Assembly: GCA_029237775.1 (NCBI GenBank) | Contig: JAQZBR010000007.1 | Span: forward strand, 1 to 64,000 | Source of the DNA: Bacteroidota bacterium | GTDB taxonomy: Bacteria > Bacteroidota > Bacteroidia > 2-12-FULL-35-15 | Direction: 5' to 3' | Length of the DNA stretch: 64,000 bases | Shown: positions 1-10,860 of the stretch, in pieces | How positions within the stretch are numbered: the stretch's first letter is position 1 | How the letters are laid out: every line of letters starts with the position of its first letter | The notes under the pieces: model-generated | The model's database searches: none | Seen by the model: only the letters and a program-made list of their open reading frames with translations | Told to the model about the DNA's origin: nothing | Program-made: the position numbers and the translations under genes

Positions 1-3350
<3,350 letters not shown>

Positions 3351-3360
3351 GTCAATTTTT

Positions 3361-3570
3361 TTACAATTTTTTATATCCACAGCTACCTGCGGGAACGAAT
3401 ATCTTTGAACAATCAATGAAAGGCGAAGTAGTCGAAGATGCTTTAACAGCGATACATTTAGAAGATCCCAGGCATACAGAATAACAGGAAATAAAAATAA
3501 ACTTCACGTTGCCCGGAAGCTGTGAGATTAAAAAAAATAACAATAAAAAATTGAGTAAATTTTCTGACAT
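3361..3570 (-). CDS. Doubtful small Cys-rich secreted ORF
   Basis: The 3351-3693 gap between the collagen-like gene and the phosphatase gene holds this 69-codon frame. It has a hydrophobic N-terminus ([14 protein letters not shown]) that could be a signal peptide and five cysteines in the remainder, ending with CGYKKL. I recognise no family. It ends 10 bp before the collagen-like start, so it could be a short upstream gene of the same transcript, or chance. Nothing else is seen in the rest of the gap apart from AT-rich sequence. Confidence 0.22.
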   Translation of the reverse strand: MSENLLNFLLLFFLISQLPGNVKFIFISCYSVCLGSSKCIAVKASSTTSPFIDCSKIFVPAGSCGYKKL

Positions 3571-3693
3571 GCCTGTTTATGGTAACAAGCTTTAAAAATA
3601 AAACATTTTTTTAGAATAAATCGCTAAAAAAAGAGGTTATTCTTACTTTTTGCCAAAAGTTTTTGGGAAGAATTGAGAAAAGAGTGAATCAGC

Positions 3694-5481
3694 CTATTCA
3701 ATTTTCACTCCAATAACCAGAATATCATCGACCTGATCGAGAGGACCACGCCATTCTTCAATGGTTTTGTTCAGGATATCTTTCTGTTTGTCAATTGGAT
3801 GCTTATGAACATCCAGTAAAAGATCACGGAAGTGATTAGCCATAAATTTTTTCCCGTTGGGCCCTCCAAACTGATCAGCATAACCATCTGAGAAAATATA
3901 AATCACATCACCTTTCATGAGCTGAAAACTATGATTCGTGAATTTTTTCTTTTCCTCACCCAAAAACAATCCGATAGGGAATTTATCCGCTTTTGTTTGA
4001 ATAAGCTGCCCCTCTCTGATCAGATATAAAGGATTGAATGCACCCGCATATTGAAGTTCCATTTTTGCATAATCAATGGTACAGAAGGAAAGATCCATCC
4101 CGTCTTTGGCCTGTGACTCTTCATGTCCGTGGTGCAACGTTTCGCTAACACCCTGGTTAAGTGCATCAAGAATAAGCGAAGGGGTCGTGAAATTATTATT
4201 ATTAACCGAATGCTTAAGAATATTATATCCAACTATACTCATGAATGCACCCGGTACGCCATGCCCTGTGCAATCTACGGCAGCGAACATCGTTTTCCCA
4301 TTCTTCTCGTCAATCCAGTAAAAGTCACCGCTGACTATATCTTTGGGCTTATATAAAACAAAAGAATTTGGCAGAACACGTTTTACAAGACTATCAGGCG
4401 GCAAAATAGCTTCCTGGATCCTTTTTGCATATTTAATACTGTCGGTAACATGCTTATAAAGAACTTCCAGCTCCTGATTCTTGGTTTCAATTTCTTCTTT
4501 CTGACGCACCACTTCTTCGGTACGCTCAATAACCTTTGCTTCAAGAACTCTTTCATTTTCACGAAGATCTTCACGCATTTTTAATAATGCAGCCCCTAAC
4601 GTATCATCTTTACTTAAAGGCCTGTAATGGGAATCGAAATTACCCGACCCGACCTGCTTTGCAAACTGGGTGGTCCTTGCCATCCCGTCAACAAGATCAT
4701 TCAAGGCAATTGACATCTCTCCTATCTCATCATTCCTGTCCTTGATTCGCTCAGTCGGCAAAACTCCTCTTCCCATTGAAAGCAGGATTTTCTTCAACTG
4801 CTGAATTGGCCTAACAATAGATCTTACGGTATAAATAGCAATAAGAATTCCACCAAAAACAAGAATGATTCCAAGCCAAACAACAATTTTCTGAAGCAAA
4901 CTGAACGAACGAAGCATCTCATCCGAATTGTCCGTTGCATTTGAATTCTGCTTATCAATAAGCTTACTCAGATTTTCATTGATTACCTGAAATTGAGGTT
5001 CCAGATCTTCGAATGGCAGCTGTGCAACAAATTTGATGTTTGAGTCATTATAAGTATCAAAAGAATTTAATGTAGCCATTACATCCTCTTTGTAACTTTT
5101 AAACATGCGTTCTACGAGGGAAAGAATGGCTTCAATGCTCTCCTGCTCATCCTTGTTCCAGTTTACCGAATACTTCTTGATCTTCTCTTTAACTGTTGGA
5201 TATTCCTGGTCAAGCAGATTCCTTAAAGCTTTCTTATGTGCGGCATCATCTCCGGTTTGCACATAAAACCATTTAGTGATCAACAACTTGGATCTGTTCA
5301 ATAAGTTATCGAGCTCTTTTAAGGAAGCAACGGATGGATTGAAAATTTCAGTAACCTGATCGGTTTTTTTTCTACTATCGTTGAGGGTGATATTGGTAAG
5401 AAGGAAGGCAATGGTTGTCAGAATAATAATGATGCCGAAGCCCAATCCTATTTTTCTGCCAATTGTAAATCTTAATTTCAT
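3694..5481 (-). CDS. Membrane HAMP-domain SpoIIE/PP2C-type serine phosphatase
   Basis: 595 residues. Two membrane helices (about 11-29 and 196-219) flank a helical extracytoplasmic sensor region of the four-helix-bundle type. A HAMP-like linker (about 220-290, with IRPIQQLKK-like start and EIGEMSIALNDL), a coiled coil (300-355), the signature DSIKYAKRIQEAILPP, and a complete SpoIIE phosphatase domain (385-595) follow. Metal-binding motifs are all present: SGDFYW, DCTGHGVPGAFMS, SDGYADQFGG and QVDDILVIG. Such proteins dephosphorylate Ser/Thr on partner proteins, classically STAS anti-sigma antagonists; no such partner lies next to it. Last gene of an operon with the TPR gene 35 bp upstream and the YfiR-like gene before that, so the ligand signal may come through those proteins. 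Confidence 0.9.
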   Translation of the reverse strand: MKLRFTIGRKIGLGFGIIIILTTIAFLLTNITLNDSRKKTDQVTEIFNPSVASLKELDNLLNRSKLLITKWFYVQTGDDAAHKKALRNLLDQEYPTVKEKIKKYSVNWNKDEQESIEAILSLVERMFKSYKEDVMATLNSFDTYNDSNIKFVAQLPFEDLEPQFQVINENLSKLIDKQNSNATDNSDEMLRSFSLLQKIVVWLGIILVFGGILIAIYTVRSIVRPIQQLKKILLSMGRGVLPTERIKDRNDEIGEMSIALNDLVDGMARTTQFAKQVGSGNFDSHYRPLSKDDTLGAALLKMREDLRENERVLEAKVIERTEEVVRQKEEIETKNQELEVLYKHVTDSIKYAKRIQEAILPPDSLVKRVLPNSFVLYKPKDIVSGDFYWIDEKNGKTMFAAVDCTGHGVPGAFMSIVGYNILKHSVNNNNFTTPSLILDALNQGVSETLHHGHEESQAKDGMDLSFCTIDYAKMELQYAGAFNPLYLIREGQLIQTKADKFPIGLFLGEEKKKFTNHSFQLMKGDVIYIFSDGYADQFGGPNGKKFMANHFRDLLLDVHKHPIDKQKDILNKTIEEWRGPLDQVDDILVIGVKIE

Positions 5482-5516
5482 AAACGGCCCTCAGTAGCGA
5501 ATTTATTGGTCTATGC

Positions 5517-6422
5517 TTATTTATGTTTTTCGATTTCTTCTAATTTCTGCTTATACATATTTGATTTCTCAAATTCGTTCAAGCTGAAATAAATTCCCGA
5601 AAGACCTAATAAAGTTTCTCTGCGTTTTGGATCAAGCTCGTATGCTTTTTCCATGAATGGAAGTGATTCTTTAAACAGATTAATAGAATTATCCTGAATG
5701 TCATTTAATGCAACTATATCAAGGTCATAATCTGATTGATTGATGAGGTTAACTGCCTGGTTATAAAACAGGATACCCATGTTATAATTAGCGAAAATAT
5801 TATTAGGATCAATAGTCAGGATCTTATTATATGCCTCTTTTGCAAGTTTCAGAAATTCTGTTTTTCCTTTTCTGTCGCTCTCAAAGATCTTCGTATATAA
5901 GGATGCGATTGCCAGAGTAAAGTCAATATCCTTTTGTTGGATGTTTGCAGGTGTAGGATCAACTAGCAGATAATATTCCTTAAACTTTCCAAAGTTTCCT
6001 ATTGCAACTTTATATTCAACAGAATCAAGGCTGGCAGCAGCATCATTATATAAGGTGGTGGCAAGATATTTAATGTTTTTTATGCACTCCTGTCTGTTTT
6101 CCTGGGTGGTATCTAAAGAAAGTGATTTTCTGAATGATGAAAGGGCTTCAAGACGTGAAGGAGATAGCTTGTTAACCTTTTCCTGTTTATTATAGATCGA
6201 TTTATAAACAAAACCTCTGAGATACCATGCCTGGCCGTTTGCTGAAGTTTCCGGATGTAAAACAGCTGCATCTATCGAAGCTTTCGCGCTATCCAGCTGC
6301 TCACTCTTCAGGAACGTGTAAGCCGCTGAGACTTTGCTCTGCTGGGCATCGGCAACTACTGCAAGAAGAAGCAGCAGTGCAAGACACATTATTTGTTTTA
6401 GCTTTAACATCTTAATTATCAT
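5517..6422 (-). CDS. Secreted TPR-repeat protein
   Basis: 301 residues, with an alternative ATG at 6410 that gives 297. The signal peptide is clear (LALLLLLAVVADAQQ). The rest is helical with TPR-like units, best visible at about 195-225 (EAYNKILTIDPNNIFANYNM) and 255-295 (PFMEKAYELDPKRRETLLGL). TPR arrays bind proteins or peptides; here the location is periplasmic. Middle gene of a three-gene unit: 16 bp after the YfiR-like gene and 35 bp before the HAMP phosphatase, which suggests a scaffold or sensor feeding that phosphatase. Function is inferred from context only. Confidence 0.85.
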   Translation of the reverse strand: MIIKMLKLKQIMCLALLLLLAVVADAQQSKVSAAYTFLKSEQLDSAKASIDAAVLHPETSANGQAWYLRGFVYKSIYNKQEKVNKLSPSRLEALSSFRKSLSLDTTQENRQECIKNIKYLATTLYNDAAASLDSVEYKVAIGNFGKFKEYYLLVDPTPANIQQKDIDFTLAIASLYTKIFESDRKGKTEFLKLAKEAYNKILTIDPNNIFANYNMGILFYNQAVNLINQSDYDLDIVALNDIQDNSINLFKESLPFMEKAYELDPKRRETLLGLSGIYFSLNEFEKSNMYKQKLEEIEKHK

Positions 6423-6438
6423 GTAAATATATACAATT

Positions 6439-6972
6439 TTATTTAACCTGTACAGCCATCTCCACCAAAGTGGAAGCTACCTTAAGTTTGTACTTTTCTA
6501 TATTAGCTTTATTTAACTCGATCTTTTGCTTATTTTCAACTACAGAAAAGTTTATGCCCGCCCCCTGTTTTGCCATTCCTGCCTTATCGGTAACAATCAA
6601 AGCACTTTTTCCTTTTACTTTTGTAACAACATCAGCTAATTGAGAGGAATTATCAGATAAAATATAAACAATATGGCATGCAGCGGCATCGTTCGGGTTT
6701 GACAGATTTTTGATTTCCAGCTTTTGAGAACCCACCGTTTTGGAAGTCGCCATTTTATTTAGTTCGTTAAGTAAAGGAATATTCGTTCCGAACACTCCAA
6801 TAACAAAGTTTCCTTCTTTATAGTCAGAGGGCCACTCAATGTATTTCGTGAAATTATAAATGTAGATAGCTTTGATCCTGGCTCCCGCTTCTTCAGCCTG
6901 ATCCATCCTGATCGCAGCGCTTTGGGTAAGCAGTACAAGAGGAAATAATAATATGAAAAGTAATTTCTTCAT
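6439..6972 (-). CDS. YfiR family (DUF4154) periplasmic protein
   Basis: 177 residues with signal peptide (LLFILLFPLVLLTQSAA). The family signature is present right after it (KAIYIYNFTKYIEWP), followed by the Rossmann-like pattern FVIGVFG, CHIVYILSD, KSALIVTD and a closing INFSVVENKQKIELN. In Pseudomonas YfiR is a periplasmic inhibitor of the diguanylate cyclase YfiN. Here the downstream genes encode a TPR protein and a SpoIIE-type phosphatase, so the output enzyme is likely a protein phosphatase instead. First gene of the operon; a TATATTTG box lies at 7023-7030. Confidence 0.85.
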   Translation of the reverse strand: MKKLLFILLFPLVLLTQSAAIRMDQAEEAGARIKAIYIYNFTKYIEWPSDYKEGNFVIGVFGTNIPLLNELNKMATSKTVGSQKLEIKNLSNPNDAAACHIVYILSDNSSQLADVVTKVKGKSALIVTDKAGMAKQGAGINFSVVENKQKIELNKANIEKYKLKVASTLVEMAVQVK

Positions 6973-7022
6973 AGTTTTTGCCGCGAAAGCAAATTGTAAG
7001 CCAGCTTATTTTTCTGAGTTCA

Positions 7023-7030
7023 CAAATATA
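7023..7030 (-). promoter_or_regulatory. -7 box TATATTTG for the YfiR-like operon
   Basis: Matches the Bacteroidota TAnnTTTG consensus. A TTTG that could serve as the -33 element lies 16 bp upstream. The box is about 50 bp before the ATG at 6972 and back to back with the sigma-factor promoter. Confidence 0.5.
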
Positions 7031-7086
7031 ACAAATTTGATTAAACCAAAGAGGCTTTCTTTCAGGCAGTGCTTCCACCCCCTCCA

Positions 7087-7117
7087 TTGACAGAACAGAA
7101 ATAAAACCCTATTTTTG
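7087..7117 (+). promoter_or_regulatory. TTG-N20-TAnnTTTG promoter of the ECF sigma operon
   Basis: TTGACA at 7087-7092 and TATTTTTG at 7110-7117 form a full Bacteroidota-type promoter. Only 6 nt separate the -7 box from the ATG at 7124, so the mRNA would be leaderless or nearly so. Confidence 0.6.
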
Positions 7118-7123
7118 TTAAGA

Positions 7124-7711
7124 ATGCATTCCACCCATTTAAATACCCTGGAAGACTTACAGCTGGTTACCTTATATAAAGAAACCGGTGATAATAATTG
7201 TGTTGGAGTTCTTTTTCAACGTTATTCCCACTTAATATTCGGGGTATGTATGAAATATCTCAAAGATGAAGATGATAGCAGCGATGCTTCCATGCAGATC
7301 TTCGAAAAGCTTCTCAAAGACCTTAAAAAGCATGAAATTCAGCAATTCAAGGGCTGGCTTCATATGGTATGCAAGAACTTCTGCCTGATGCAACTCCGCT
7401 CCGGTCAAACGAAGTTAAAACACCAAAAAGAATTGTATAAAGATTTTGCAGGAATTATGGAAAACGACCTTGGCCTGCACCATTCATTGGAATACACGAA
7501 AGAGCTACAGCTCAATTATATGGAAGAGTGCATGAAAGGATTGAACAATGAACAACGATTATGCATCGAACTTTTCTATCTGCAGGAAAAAAGTTATAAT
7601 GAAGTTGCTGCTATGACAAGCTTTTCAATGAATAATGTGAAAAGCTATATTCAAAATGGCAAAAGAAATCTTAAGATCTGCATAGAATCCCAAAGGATTC
7701 CTGAAAAATGA
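7124..7711 (+). CDS. ECF-type RNA polymerase sigma factor
   Basis: 195 residues from ATG 7124; a TTG nine bases upstream is less likely because it lies inside the promoter box. Region 2 is visible at about 25-70 (LFQRYSHLIFGVCMKYLKD, then QIFEKLLKDLKKHEI), with the aromatic-rich promoter-melting part FKGWLHMVCKNFCLMQLR. Region 4 is at about 130-185 (MEECMKGLNNEQRLCIELFY, YNEVAAMTSFSMNNVKSYI), a helix-turn-helix. The stop overlaps the ATG of the anti-sigma gene (ATGA, 7708-7711), typical for a co-translated sigma/anti-sigma pair. Confidence 0.92.
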   Translation: MHSTHLNTLEDLQLVTLYKETGDNNCVGVLFQRYSHLIFGVCMKYLKDEDDSSDASMQIFEKLLKDLKKHEIQQFKGWLHMVCKNFCLMQLRSGQTKLKHQKELYKDFAGIMENDLGLHHSLEYTKELQLNYMEECMKGLNNEQRLCIELFYLQEKSYNEVAAMTSFSMNNVKSYIQNGKRNLKICIESQRIPEK

Positions 7712-9000
7712 GTAAAGAACTGAAACATACAATTTACAACCCGGGGGACTGCATCTCAGAGCAAACAATGTTTGATTACATTGACAATATGCTTTCGGCT
7801 AAAGCGCAACATGTGGTCGAAAAACACGTGCTTGATTGTGAATTTTGCGCTGATGCTTTGGAAGGATTAAAGCTTGTAAAGAACAGAGATCGTATTAAAG
7901 AATTGAACACTGCTGTGAGGTCACGCATGGGAAAAACCTCCGGGCGGGAATCAATGGACCGAAGGACAATTCTATCAATTGCAGCCGGAGTATTGCTTCT
8001 AATCGGTGGGGTTTTTATATTCCGTCAATTCACGAAAAATAAACAAGAAGACATTGCAGAATTAAAAACTTCGTCCGAGAGTTTAAAAGAGAAAGAAAAT
8101 TCAACCCTGAAAGAAGATTCAATATATCCTCCAAATGCTAAAGAAGAAAAACCAATAGCAGATGAACCGCTTGAAATTAAGGGGAAAATACAGTCGAAGC
8201 TAAAGGCCGCTGACAATGAATCATCTATCGATGCTAACCAATCAGTTATTGCTGAGCCCAAAGTTATAAGTACTGAAGAAACAGTTGCAGATGAATTAAG
8301 CCAGGCTGAAAATAAATATTCGCTACCTGACCAGGATGCAAAAAAACAAAGTGAAGTTTCTGATAAAACTGTTTTAAGTGCTCCTCAAAACACTTTGGGA
8401 AATTCTGCACCTGCAATGAGCGGGAAAGATCTCAATAATGCTGAGAATAAAAGAGACGATATAAGCAAAACCAGCAGCGAGCAGGCAAACGATAATGTTG
8501 GCGGCTATTACGATTTGGAGTCAATGACGAAGTCTTCTAAAAAGAATGCGGTAACGTCAAAAGAAAAAGAAAAGCGTGAAGAAAAAAAGGAAATAACGGA
8601 AAAACCAAGCGCTGCGATCAACGAGGATATAGCATTTGGCAACACTAATACAGTTGCATATTCCTGGCAGTCGGACAGTACAATAAAAGCAGATGAACAA
8701 ATCTTTACCATAGTTGATGAAATGCCAAAATTCCCCGGTGGAAATTCAGCTCTGGAAATCTATATCGCTGATAACTCTCAGTTTGTAATAACAAAGGAAC
8801 AGTCGGACAAGACAATCCCTTTACAATTCGTAATATCATCTTCAGGACAAGCGGTGAATGCAAAATCCCCCATGAACATTGACAATAAGAAAAAAGAAGA
8901 ATTAGAACAGCTAATTAAACGAATGCCTGCGTGGGAACCCGGAAAATTAAACGGCAAAAAAGTGCCTGTTTTTTACAATATTAATTTAAAATTACGTTAG
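7708..9000 (+). CDS. Membrane anti-sigma factor with TonB-like C-terminal domain
   Basis: 430 residues. The N-terminal cytoplasmic part carries a zinc-finger anti-sigma motif of the Hx3Cx2C type (HVLDCEFC, about residue 45). One membrane helix follows at about 92-112 (ILSIAAGVLLLIGGVFIF), then a long low-complexity, charged periplasmic linker rich in Lys, Glu, Ser and Asn. The last 100 residues (about 330-430) resemble the TonB C-terminal fold: DEMPKFPGG, LQFVISSSGQAV, MPAWEPGKLNGKKV, INLKLR. TonB C-termini contact outer-membrane proteins, so the protein may sense the state of a partner across the periplasm and release the sigma factor. Translationally coupled to the sigma gene. Confidence 0.85.
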   Translation: MSKELKHTIYNPGDCISEQTMFDYIDNMLSAKAQHVVEKHVLDCEFCADALEGLKLVKNRDRIKELNTAVRSRMGKTSGRESMDRRTILSIAAGVLLLIGGVFIFRQFTKNKQEDIAELKTSSESLKEKENSTLKEDSIYPPNAKEEKPIADEPLEIKGKIQSKLKAADNESSIDANQSVIAEPKVISTEETVADELSQAENKYSLPDQDAKKQSEVSDKTVLSAPQNTLGNSAPAMSGKDLNNAENKRDDISKTSSEQANDNVGGYYDLESMTKSSKKNAVTSKEKEKREEKKEITEKPSAAINEDIAFGNTNTVAYSWQSDSTIKADEQIFTIVDEMPKFPGGNSALEIYIADNSQFVITKEQSDKTIPLQFVISSSGQAVNAKSPMNIDNKKKEELEQLIKRMPAWEPGKLNGKKVPVFYNINLKLR

Positions 9001-9063
9001 GTAATTAACACCAGTCATTTCATAACCTTCTGAACAATCCGGTATTATAGGATAAGCCTGCGC

Positions 9064-9071
9064 TAACTTTG
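9064..9071 (+). promoter_or_regulatory. -7 box TAACTTTG for the NlpC/P60 gene
   Basis: TAnnTTTG match 14 nt before the ATG at 9086, in the 85-bp gap after the anti-sigma gene. No clear -33 element. Confidence 0.45.
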
Positions 9072-9085
9072 GGAAAAGTTAATTC

Positions 9086-9670
9086 ATGAATTTGATAAAA
9101 TGTAAACTTCCAGCCGGGATATTCATCCTTTTTACATTTGCTACGATTTTAAGTTCATGCAGATCTCATAAAGGAGCTCAAAAAGAAACTCAAAGCTCAG
9201 CTGCTGGAAACAAAAACACTGAGATCTCCGGGAATGCGGCAGGCTCAAAAAAAATCACCGCAAAATATTCCGACTTATTAGCCGTTCCGGAAAATCAAAT
9301 TGACAACATTTCTTTGTATAACTTCATTGATGAATGGTATGGAGTTCCTTATAAATATGGTGGTAAAAACAAATCAGGTATCGATTGCTCAAACTTCACC
9401 TCAACACTTTACAAAACCATCTACAACAAGAGCATTTCAGGTTCTTCCTCATCCATTTTTAATCAATGCAACCCCGTTTCACGCAACGAACTGAGGGAAG
9501 GTGATCTGCTGTTTTTCAAAATTGAAAACGATCAGATCTCTCATATTGGTGTTTATTTAAAAAACAACAGATTCGTACATGCCACCACTAAAAAAGGCGT
9601 TATGATCGATGATCTCAACAATCCGTATTATAAGAAATATTTTTTTAAAGCGGGAAGAACAGCAAAATAA
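9086..9670 (+). CDS. NlpC/P60-family cysteine peptidase lipoprotein
   Basis: 194 residues. A lipobox (LSSC, Cys 25) marks a lipoprotein. After a Ser/Ala/Gly-rich linker, the NlpC/P60 domain occupies about 75-190: the start GVPYKYGG, catalytic Cys in GIDCSNF, catalytic His in HIGVYL, and a third polar residue in RFVHAT. These enzymes cut peptide bonds in peptidoglycan stem peptides. Has its own -7 box; the next gene follows after 7 bp. Confidence 0.9.
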   Translation: MNLIKCKLPAGIFILFTFATILSSCRSHKGAQKETQSSAAGNKNTEISGNAAGSKKITAKYSDLLAVPENQIDNISLYNFIDEWYGVPYKYGGKNKSGIDCSNFTSTLYKTIYNKSISGSSSSIFNQCNPVSRNELREGDLLFFKIENDQISHIGVYLKNNRFVHATTKKGVMIDDLNNPYYKKYFFKAGRTAK

Positions 9671-9677
9671 ATAGTTG

Positions 9678-10430
9678 ATGACAAAAGAAAACTCCTGTGC
9701 ACAGATCAAACTAATAACACGAGTACTATCCACCGCCTGCTTGAGTAGCATGTTATTATGCTATAAACTGTGGCTTCCTGACCGTAATTTCCCTCTTACC
9801 CCCGTGTTTGAATTCTCATTGCATAATAATTTGCTCGCTATCTCTATCACAGTGACAGCATTTATTTGTCTTGCCCTGATCATCTTCCTGAGAAATCCAC
9901 AAAGGGTAATTATAATCTTTGTATTCGCATCGGTAGTCCTTGCCCTGTTGGATCTTAATCGTTGGCAACCATGGTTTTTCCAATACACCCTTATGTTTTT
10001 CATCCTTGCCTTTTTTAATTTCCGTTGTGATGATTTAAGATATCAGCAGGCGATTATTAACACATTCAAATTAATGATCGCGGGAATCTATTTCTGGAGT
10101 GGTTTACAAAAATTCAACCCGCATTTTTTAACCGATACTTTTCCTTGGCTTATGGAACCGCTCGGCACCATGTTCGGAACACAAACTTCGGATAATTTTA
10201 ATTTTCTTGGATATGCTTTCCCTTTAATAGAAACCGGTACAGGCATCTGCCTGATGATACCGGCACTTCAGAAGCCAGCAGTTATTACAGCTGCGTCCAT
10301 GCATTGCTTTATTTTGTTAGTTCTTAGTCCTTTCGGGCATAATTATAATCCTGTGGTCTGGCCCTGGAATATCGCAATGATAACTTTTGTTTTCATATTA
10401 TTTTTTCATGAAAGTGCTGAGGGGGATTAA
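9678..10430 (+). CDS. Polytopic membrane protein, N-terminal part (possible frameshifted gene)
   Basis: 250 residues from ATG 9678. Six or seven hydrophobic segments (for example LLAISITVTAFICLALIIFL, VIIIFVFASVVLALLD). The segment IYFWSGLQKFNPHF with nearby PWLMEPLG recalls DoxX/HTTM-like membrane proteins, but I cannot name the family safely. The reading frame ends inside a T-rich tract, and the following gene overlaps it in the +1 frame while continuing with another membrane helix and a soluble tail, which fits one original gene of about 380 residues. Confidence 0.6.
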   Translation: MTKENSCAQIKLITRVLSTACLSSMLLCYKLWLPDRNFPLTPVFEFSLHNNLLAISITVTAFICLALIIFLRNPQRVIIIFVFASVVLALLDLNRWQPWFFQYTLMFFILAFFNFRCDDLRYQQAIINTFKLMIAGIYFWSGLQKFNPHFLTDTFPWLMEPLGTMFGTQTSDNFNFLGYAFPLIETGTGICLMIPALQKPAVITAASMHCFILLVLSPFGHNYNPVVWPWNIAMITFVFILFFHESAEGD

Positions 10431-10812
10431 AAACATTAAAAGTGCTTTCGGATATAACAGTACACGACTCGTGATCTGCATCTTTGTGCTCTTTCCTTTG
10501 TTCAATTTTTTTAATCGCTGGGATTCTTACCTGTCACACAATCTATACTCCGGTAACACTTCGAACGGCCTCATCTATATTTCGGATAATGTCAAAAACA
10601 AACTACCGGTTCATATCAGGAAATATGCTTTAGGAGAAGAAGGGCAATCCCAAATAAATATAAAATACTGGTGCATGCAGGAGCTTGGAGTTCCGGCTTA
10701 CCCGGAAAAAAGAAATTTTACTGTGGTTACGAATACCTTACGTTCCTACACGACAGATTCGTCCGAGATATACTTATTATTCACTCCTAAGCTGACGGTC
10801 AACAGCAAATAA
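10408..10812 (+). CDS. Membrane protein, probable C-terminal part of the preceding gene
   Basis: 134 residues from ATG 10408 (a TTG start at 10387 is possible). One membrane helix (about 18-38, VICIFVLFPLFNFFNRW) and an extracytoplasmic tail with YLSHNLYSGNT. It overlaps the upstream gene by 23 bp in another frame. A one-base change in the T6 run at 10401-10406 would fuse both into a continuous membrane protein. It could also be a separate, translationally coupled gene. Confidence 0.55.
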   Translation: MKVLRGIKNIKSAFGYNSTRLVICIFVLFPLFNFFNRWDSYLSHNLYSGNTSNGLIYISDNVKNKLPVHIRKYALGEEGQSQINIKYWCMQELGVPAYPEKRNFTVVTNTLRSYTTDSSEIYLLFTPKLTVNSK

Positions 10813-10840
10813 AAATGCACCCCTTCGGAGCGCATTTTTT
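10811..10840. terminator. Bidirectional hairpin terminator
   Basis: AAAAATGC (10811-10818) pairs with GCATTTTT (10832-10839), with extra pairs inside (CC/GG around a CTTCGG-like loop). A/T tails on both sides suit termination of the convergent genes ending at 10812 and 10861. Confidence 0.7.
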
Positions 10841-10860
10841 ATCTGAACTAAACTGATTAT

